Shown in pieces: positions 6,424 to 12,130 of a stretch of 12,130 nt of DNA. The notes under the pieces were generated by a model. The model did no database searches, was not told the origin of the DNA, and saw only the letters and a list, made by a program, of their open reading frames with translations. Source of the DNA: Chloroflexota bacterium (GTDB taxonomy: Bacteria; Chloroflexota; Limnocylindria; Limnocylindrales; CSP1-4); contig JACVXW010000038.1 in assembly GCA_015661135.1 (NCBI GenBank), positions 1 to 12,130 of the forward strand. The letters are read 5' to 3'. How positions within the stretch are numbered: the first letter of the stretch is position 1; the number at the start of each line of letters is the position of its first letter. A program made the position numbers and the translations under genes.

Positions 6424-6465
6424 TTATCCACAGGATCATCGACTTGTGCACCGAACTGTGGATTT
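6424..6465. promoter_or_regulatory. DnaA box plus inverted degenerate box
   Basis: TTATCCACA (6424-6432) is a perfect match to the consensus DnaA box. An opposed partner at 6457-6465 reads AAATCCACA on the - strand (two mismatches). The shared part forms an exact 8-bp inverted repeat, ATCCACAG (6426-6433) with CTGTGGAT (6456-6463), 22 bp apart. The pair lies between the two divergent promoter candidates. It could regulate parAB and/or the forward operon through DnaA, titrate DnaA, or mark proximity to the origin. Confidence 0.55.
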
Positions 6466-6551
6466 CGTGGTCCGCCCGTCCCAGCCGATTCCACGGCTGA
6501 CACCCGCATCATGAGCCGCCCGCGAGGCGCAGGAATCCGGCGCGTACCCGA

Positions 6552-6558
6552 CTAGAAT
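6552..6558 (+). promoter_or_regulatory. Candidate -10 element of the propionyl-CoA carboxylase operon (CTAGAAT)
   Basis: CTAGAAT is identical to the candidate upstream of msrA. Transcription would begin near 6565, giving a leader of about 54 nt that includes the palindrome at 6588-6605 and the AGGAGT ribosome binding site. No TTGACA-like -35 is seen. Confidence 0.4.
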
Positions 6559-6587
6559 GGACATGCCGGGACGTCCGTCGCCGCAGG

Positions 6588-6605
6588 TGTCCTTGCGCAA
6601 AGACA
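6588..6605. repeat. Palindrome copy 2 (pccB leader), candidate non-canonical parS
   Basis: TGTCCTTGCGCAAAGACA is an 18-bp palindrome with one mismatched pair, centred at 6596/6597. It abuts the AGGAGT ribosome binding site (6605-6610) of the carboxylase beta gene. Protein bound here would sit in the transcribed leader, downstream of the candidate promoter. Confidence 0.75.
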
Positions 6606-6618
6606 GGAGTCACGCCTC

Positions 6619-8172
6619 GTGCCGACCAACGACGAACGTATGCGCCGTCTCGAGGAGATGCGCGCCGAATCGCTTCAGGGTGGGGGAGCGGCCCGGATCG
6701 AGCGCCAGCACGCCGCCGGAAAGCTGACGGCGCGCGAGCGCCTCGAGCTGCTCCTCGATGCCGGCTCGTTCGTTGAGCTGGACGCCTTCGTCACGCACCG
6801 CTCCAGTGACTTCGGCACCGGCGAGCAACGAATCCTCGGCGATGGCGTCGTCACCGGGCACGGATCGATTGACGGGCGCCTCGTGTTCGTCTTCAGCCAG
6901 GACTTCACGGTTTTCGGCGGCTCGCTCTCGGAGGCGTACGCCGAGAAGATCTGCAAGGTGATGGACCTCGCCCTCAAGGTCGGAGCGCCCATCGTCGGAC
7001 TGAACGATTCTGGGGGAGCGCGAATCCAGGAGGGGGTGGCGTCCCTCGGCGGCTACGCGGACATCTTCCTGCGCAACGTCATGGCATCCGGCGTCGTGCC
7101 GCAGATCTCCGTGATCATGGGCCCGTGTGCCGGCGGCGCCGTTTATTCCCCGGCAATCACCGACTTCACGATCATGGTCGAGGGCACGAGCTACATGTTC
7201 GTCACCGGCCCCAACGTCGTGAAGTCCGTGACGCACGAATCGGTAGATTCCGAGGCACTCGGCGGCTCGACGGTTCACACGACGAAGAGCGGCGTGGCGC
7301 ACCTCGCCGCCCACGATGAAGCTGAGGCGATCGAGGCCGTGCGGCGGATCCTTGCCCACCTGCCGCAGAACAACCTCGCCCAGCCGCACGTGACGGACAC
7401 GAGCGATCCCGTTGACAGGATGGATCCGGAACTGGATGACATCATCCCCGACGATCCACAGCTGCCCTACGACATGCATGACGTGCTTTCGCGCGTCGTG
7501 GACGACGGCGAGTTCCTGGAGATTCAGCCCGGCTGGGCGCGAAACATCATCATCGGGTTCGCGCGTCTCGGCGGCCGCAGCGTCGGTATCGTGGCGCAGC
7601 AGCCGGCGGTTCTCGCCGGCGCGCTGGACATCGACGCGTCGATCAAGGCTGCAAGATTCGTTCGAACGTGCGATTGCTTCAACGTCCCGATCGTCACGCT
7701 GGTGGACGTACCAGGGTTTCTGCCGGGGGTGGCCCAGGAGCACGGCGGGATCATCCGGCACGGGGCCAAACTGCTCTACGCATATTGCGAGGCGACCGTC
7801 CCCAAGGTAACGGTGATCACGCGCAAGGCGTACGGCGGCGCGTATGACGTCATGAGCAGCCGGCACGTGCGTGGTGACATGAATTTCGCATGGCCCACGG
7901 CAGAGATCGCCGTCATGGGCGCGGAGGGCGCCGTGAACGTGATCTTCAAGGATGCCATTGGCGCGGCGGCAGATCCCGCGGCCGAACGCAGACGGCTCGT
8001 CGCGGAGTACGAGGACGGGTTCGCGAATCCCTACATAGCCGCAAGCCGCGGATACGTCGACGATGTTCTGCGACCGTCGGAGACGAGGCCCCGCCTGATT
8101 CGGGCGCTCGAGATGCTCGCCGACAAGCGCGACACGAACCCGCGAAAGAAGCATGGCAACATCCCGCTCTGA
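6619..8172 (+). CDS. pccB: Propionyl-CoA carboxylase, carboxyltransferase (beta) subunit
   Basis: The 517-residue cytoplasmic subunit transfers the carboxyl group from carboxybiotin to acyl-CoA, making (S)-methylmalonyl-CoA from propionyl-CoA. It shows the paired crotonase-like halves of the family. The N half has GLNDSGGARIQEG (127-139) and the oxyanion-hole loop CAGGAVYSPA (170-179). The C half has LVDVPGFLPG (361-370) and RKAYGGAYDVMSS (402-414). Asp410, in the GGAYDVM loop, matches the position where PccB enzymes carry Asp and acetyl-CoA-preferring homologues carry a hydrophobic residue, which favours propionyl-CoA. Length is standard. The GTG start at 6619 has AGGAGT (6605-6610) 8 nt upstream. 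It is the first gene of the operon that continues through epimerase. Methylmalonyl-CoA decarboxylase alpha chains are close relatives, but the adjacent biotin carboxylase argues for a carboxylase. Confidence 0.93.
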   Translation: MPTNDERMRRLEEMRAESLQGGGAARIERQHAAGKLTARERLELLLDAGSFVELDAFVTHRSSDFGTGEQRILGDGVVTGHGSIDGRLVFVFSQDFTVFGGSLSEAYAEKICKVMDLALKVGAPIVGLNDSGGARIQEGVASLGGYADIFLRNVMASGVVPQISVIMGPCAGGAVYSPAITDFTIMVEGTSYMFVTGPNVVKSVTHESVDSEALGGSTVHTTKSGVAHLAAHDEAEAIEAVRRILAHLPQNNLAQPHVTDTSDPVDRMDPELDDIIPDDPQLPYDMHDVLSRVVDDGEFLEIQPGWARNIIIGFARLGGRSVGIVAQQPAVLAGALDIDASIKAARFVRTCDCFNVPIVTLVDVPGFLPGVAQEHGGIIRHGAKLLYAYCEATVPKVTVITRKAYGGAYDVMSSRHVRGDMNFAWPTAEIAVMGAEGAVNVIFKDAIGAAADPAAERRRLVAEYEDGFANPYIAASRGYVDDVLRPSETRPRLIRALEMLADKRDTNPRKKHGNIPL

Positions 8173-8187
8173 CGGGGCGGAGACAGC

Positions 8188-8203
8188 GTCTTTGCGCAAA
8201 GAC
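8188..8203. repeat. Palindrome copy 3 (pccB-pccA junction), candidate non-canonical parS
   Basis: GTCTTTGCGCAAAGAC is a perfect 16-bp palindrome, 16 bp after the pccB stop and at the beginning of the biotin carboxylase gene. It overlaps the candidate TTG start at 8192. It is the only copy with no mismatch and so serves as the reference sequence for the three. Confidence 0.75.
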
Positions 8204-9704
8204 ACCGCTGACGAGCCGCCGTTCCAGCGAGTGCTGATCGCCAATCGATGCCGATGCGTCCGCGCTGCACGTCCGCCTGGCGGACCAGGCGGTCCGGCTC
8301 GGTCCCGCGCGGCCATCGGAGAGCTACCTGCGAATCGACGCGATCGTTGAAGCGGCCCTCGCGGCCGGGGCCCAGGCCGTCCATCCGGGGTACGGCTTCC
8401 TGGCCGAGCGCGCTGCGTTCGCCCGGGCCGTCCAGGCCGCCGGGCTCGTCTTCGTCGGACCGCCGCCGGACGTCATCGATGCCCTCGGGGACAAGCTCAA
8501 TGCTCGACGGGCGGCCGAGGCGGCCGGCGTACGGTGCGTTCCCGGCACACTGGAGCCGGCCATGATCGACGGGCCGGACCAGCTTGCCCGCGTCGTGGAG
8601 GCGGCATCCCGGATCGGGTACCCACTGCTCGTGAAGGCGGTGGCCGGCGGCGGGGGACGGGGGATGCGACGCGTTACGACGGCCGCGGATCTGCCGGCTG
8701 CACTCAGCGGCGGCTCGCACGAGGCTGCCGCGGCGTTCGGCGACGGGTCCGTCTACCTCGAGCGCGAAATCCGACCTGCACGCCACATCGAGGTCCAGCT
8801 CCTCGGCGACGCGACGGGGCACGTCATCGCCATCGGCGAGCGCGATTGCTCGCTGCAACGGCGGCACCAGAAGCTCGTCGAGGAGGCGCCGGCCCCCGGG
8901 CTCTCGCTGGAGGAACGCCGTGATCTGCACGACATGGCCGTCCGCGTGGGTCGCGCAGCGGGTCTCCGGAACGCCGCGACCGCCGAATTCCTGCGGGCTC
9001 CCGACGGCGAGTTCTTCTTCCTCGAGGTGAACACTCGCCTCCAGGTTGAGCACGGCATCACCGAGCTCGTGTCCGGCCTGGACATCGTCCGCGAGCAGTT
9101 CCTGTTGGCTGCCGGCCGGCCTTTCTCGTCTGCCGCCCTGGGCGCTGCGGAACGGGCCGGCGAGCCGCGCAGCCACGCGATCGAGGTCCGGATCGCGGCC
9201 GAGGATCCCGGCCGCGACTTCGCGCCGACGCCCGGGCTCGTGCGGCGCTGGGCGATGCCGGCAGGCCCGGGGGTCCGGGTGGACACCGGACTCGGCGCCG
9301 GCGACCGGGTTCCACCGGACTACGACAACCTGGTCGCCAAGATCATGGTCCACGCCGCCGACCGCGACGCCGCGATCGATCGGCTCCGCCGGGCGCTGGG
9401 CGAGACCGAGATCGCCGGTATCCAGACCACGCTCCCGTTCCACCGGTTCGTCGCCGCCGCGCCGTCGTTCCGCGCCGCCGAGTTGTCCACCGGATGGGTG
9501 GCGGAGCATTGGGACGGCCCGGCCGAGTTCCAGCGGGCCGCGACGGCCGGCCTCCTTGCAGCCGGCCTCGCCGCGCTCGAAAGTGGCGGCCGGGCCTCGG
9601 TTGCGGACGAGGGCCCCCACCATGGTCGCTCGATCTCGAGCGCCGCCGGGATCGGCTGGCAACGGGCCGGGTTGGAGTCCGCCGTGGACCGCTGGCCGCG
9701 ATGA
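8192..9704 (+). pseudogene. Biotin carboxylase (propionyl-CoA carboxylase alpha) with N-terminal deletion and frameshift
   Basis: This subunit would carboxylate biotin on the carrier protein using ATP and bicarbonate. The start frame (TTG 8192 with GGAG 9 nt upstream, or ATG 8153) reads PPFQRVLIANR and then breaks at about 8246. The normal continuation resumes in a different frame at 8247 with DADASALHVRLADQAVRLG. Compared with E. coli AccC, about 23 residues (the GEIA...VAV segment) are missing, so about 70 bp are lost and the frame has shifted. Downstream the gene is intact: HPGYGFLAE, ATP-grasp loop GGGGRGM (8646-8666), ERDCSLQRRHQK and EVNTRLQVEH (9024-9053). The downstream frame has no ATG, GTG or TTG before ATG 8562, and starting there would lose the N-terminal nucleotide-fold domain. 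A tandem CGATGC at 8246-8257 marks the junction. Either the gene is broken or the assembly lacks about 70 bp. Confidence 0.85.
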
Positions 9705-10264
9705 GCAGCAGCGGGGGTGGCGTCCGCGTTCGCCTTGCCGGGCGCGACGACGGGGTGGCGAGGCCGGCGATTGTCGTGGAGGGACCTTCACCGGCGGCCC
9801 GCCTGATCCCCGTGGACGACGAGCATCGCGTCCTTCTGCGCGACGGCACGGACGGCCACGGGGCACCCGGGAGCGATAAGACGGCGATTCTCCTCCTGCC
9901 CCTGGAGCCGGGGCTCCACGGCAGCCGAGGGATCAGTCGGCGCGAGGTCGTCGTGAATGGCTGGCGCCTGGAGGTTGAGCTTGAACCGGCGGCCCGGGCA
10001 GCCCTCCGCGAGCGCGCTGTTCGCGACCGGCCCGACGCCGGACACAGCGGCCCGACCGAAGTCCGTGCCATGATCCCCGGCGTGGTCGTCTCCACGGCGG
10101 TCGCGACGGGCGACCAGGTCCTGGCCGGCCAGCAGCTCCTCGTGGTGGAGGCGATGAAGATGCAGAACGAACTTCGAGCCCCCCGAGGCGGCACAGTCGC
10201 ACGCTTCCTCGTGGGTGCCGGGTCCACGATCGACCTCGGCGAGCTCCTGCTCGTGATCGAGTGA
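9701..10264 (+). CDS. Biotin carboxyl carrier protein of acyl-CoA carboxylase
   Basis: The 187-residue protein ends in a biotinyl domain (about 122-187) with the canonical VEAMKMQNEL motif; Lys153 is the biotinylated residue. The preceding glycine/proline-rich turns and the final LGELLLVIE strand complete the flattened barrel. Residues 1-120 have beta-strand character (EVVVNGWRLEVELEP) and resemble the linker/BT-like region that joins biotin carboxylase and carrier in fused PccA proteins. The gene starts at ATG 9701, overlapping the biotin carboxylase stop in an ATGA arrangement, so the two are translationally coupled. In effect the alpha subunit is split into two polypeptides. An alternative is that an ancestral fused alpha gene was separated by a frameshift at this junction. 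Confidence 0.9.
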   Translation: MSSSGGGVRVRLAGRDDGVARPAIVVEGPSPAARLIPVDDEHRVLLRDGTDGHGAPGSDKTAILLLPLEPGLHGSRGISRREVVVNGWRLEVELEPAARAALRERAVRDRPDAGHSGPTEVRAMIPGVVVSTAVATGDQVLAGQQLLVVEAMKMQNELRAPRGGTVARFLVGAGSTIDLGELLLVIE

Positions 10265-10265
10265 C

Positions 10266-11966
<1,701 letters not shown>

Positions 11967-11998
11967 CCATGCCAAGGTCGACCGAAGGGAGGCGCCCC

Positions 11999-12130
11999 GT
12001 GTCTGTGCTGCCGCCGGGCCGGATCCACCACGTCGCGCTCGTCGTGCGCTCCATCGACGCAAGCCTCCCCCTCTGGCGGGACCTCCTGGGCCTGCGCCTC
12101 GAGACGGTCATGGACATCCCGTCGGACCGG
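11999..12130 (+). CDS. Methylmalonyl-CoA epimerase, N-terminal 44 residues (partial)
   Basis: GTG 11999 is preceded by AGGGAGG (11986-11992) at 6 nt, a strong ribosome binding site that decides the start. The product begins MSVLPPGRIHHVALVVRSID and continues through WRDLLGLRLE, the first beta-alpha-beta module of the vicinal-oxygen-chelate fold. The His-His-Val segment supplies the first metal ligand in epimerases of this family. Its position directly after the mutase and the propionyl-CoA carboxylase fits conversion of (S)- to (R)-methylmalonyl-CoA, the step between those enzymes. The gene runs off the right edge, so the remaining metal ligands and the catalytic glutamates cannot be checked. 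Other VOC proteins share this N-terminus; the operon context makes epimerase most likely. Confidence 0.85.
   Translation, partial: MSVLPPGRIHHVALVVRSIDASLPLWRDLLGLRLETVMDIPSDR

Larger units (their letters stand above)
6298..6618. other. Divergent parA / carboxylase-operon intergenic region
   Basis: This 321-bp gap between divergent genes holds a parA -10 candidate, a DnaA-box pair (6424-6465), a -10 candidate for the forward operon and palindrome copy 2 beside the forward ribosome binding site; each is listed separately. It also has a CATCGCGATG palindrome (6362-6371) and a GC alternation (6341-6350), neither with an assignable role. No AT-rich unwinding element and no large cluster of DnaA boxes is visible, so it does not look like a complete replication origin. 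No small open frame here is convincing. Confidence 0.6.

Noticed and set aside
6298..6618. Complete replication origin (oriC)
   Set aside because: Only one perfect DnaA box and one degenerate partner, no AT-rich unwinding element, and no dnaA or dnaN nearby in the window.
6610..8316. Long antisense open frame (about 568 codons) opposite pccB
   Set aside because: It mirrors a well-supported carboxyltransferase gene. Its predicted product is rich in Arg/Asp/His with no domain, as expected from GC-biased codons read backwards.
9482..9490. DnaA-box-like TTGTCCACC inside the biotin carboxylase gene
   Set aside because: Two mismatches from the consensus, isolated and within conserved coding sequence.
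8031..9866. Long antisense open frame (about 611 codons) opposite the biotin carboxylase
   Set aside because: Same shadow effect; the sense strand has full ATP-grasp motifs and the antisense product resembles no protein.

Overview
The window is a GC-rich bacterial chromosome segment with frequent GTG and TTG starts, short intergenic gaps and overlapping genes. The gene content (chromosomal parA-parB, a propionyl-CoA carboxylase / methylmalonyl-CoA mutase cluster with a separate cobalamin-free mutase large subunit, a UbiA-type prenyltransferase) and the base composition suggest a GC-rich Chloroflexota-like lineage (Limnocylindria/Ellin6529 type). That placement is inference; no rRNA or other phylogenetic marker is present.

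Layout. Positions 1-275: C-terminal end of a RibD/dihydrofolate-reductase-family protein (+). 282-950: MsrA methionine sulfoxide reductase (-), convergent with it. 1107-3912: a forward run of a HAD-family phosphatase, a PlsC-type acyltransferase, an unrecognised 121-residue protein and a UbiA-family membrane prenyltransferase whose 5' end has no ordinary start codon. 4023-4454: a small secreted protein with a Glu-Pro-Ala tandem repeat. A strong hairpin at 4478-4504 separates it from the convergent parA-parB operon (6297 down to 4530, - strand). 6298-6618 is a divergent intergenic region holding candidate promoters for both sides and a perfect DnaA box paired with a degenerate inverted one. 6619-12130 (+) is a methylmalonyl-CoA pathway operon: carboxyltransferase beta subunit, biotin carboxylase, biotin carboxyl carrier protein, methylmalonyl-CoA mutase large subunit, and the start of methylmalonyl-CoA epimerase. 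Together these convert propionyl-CoA to succinyl-CoA; the B12-binding mutase subunit is not in the window. The biotin carboxylase gene carries an apparent deletion of about 70 bp plus a frameshift at its N-terminus.

The most notable signal is a palindrome, GTCTTTGCGCAAAGAC, present three times (4968-4983, 6589-6604, 8188-8203), about 1.6 kb apart, on and beside the parAB operon. One copy lies inside parB, one in the leader of the carboxylase operon beside its ribosome binding site, and one at the junction of the two carboxylase genes. The sequence is unlike the canonical parS (TGTTTCACGTGAAACA), and no canonical parS is visible. The simplest reading is a lineage-specific, non-canonical parS cluster recognised by this ParB, two of whose sites lie in a central-metabolism operon.
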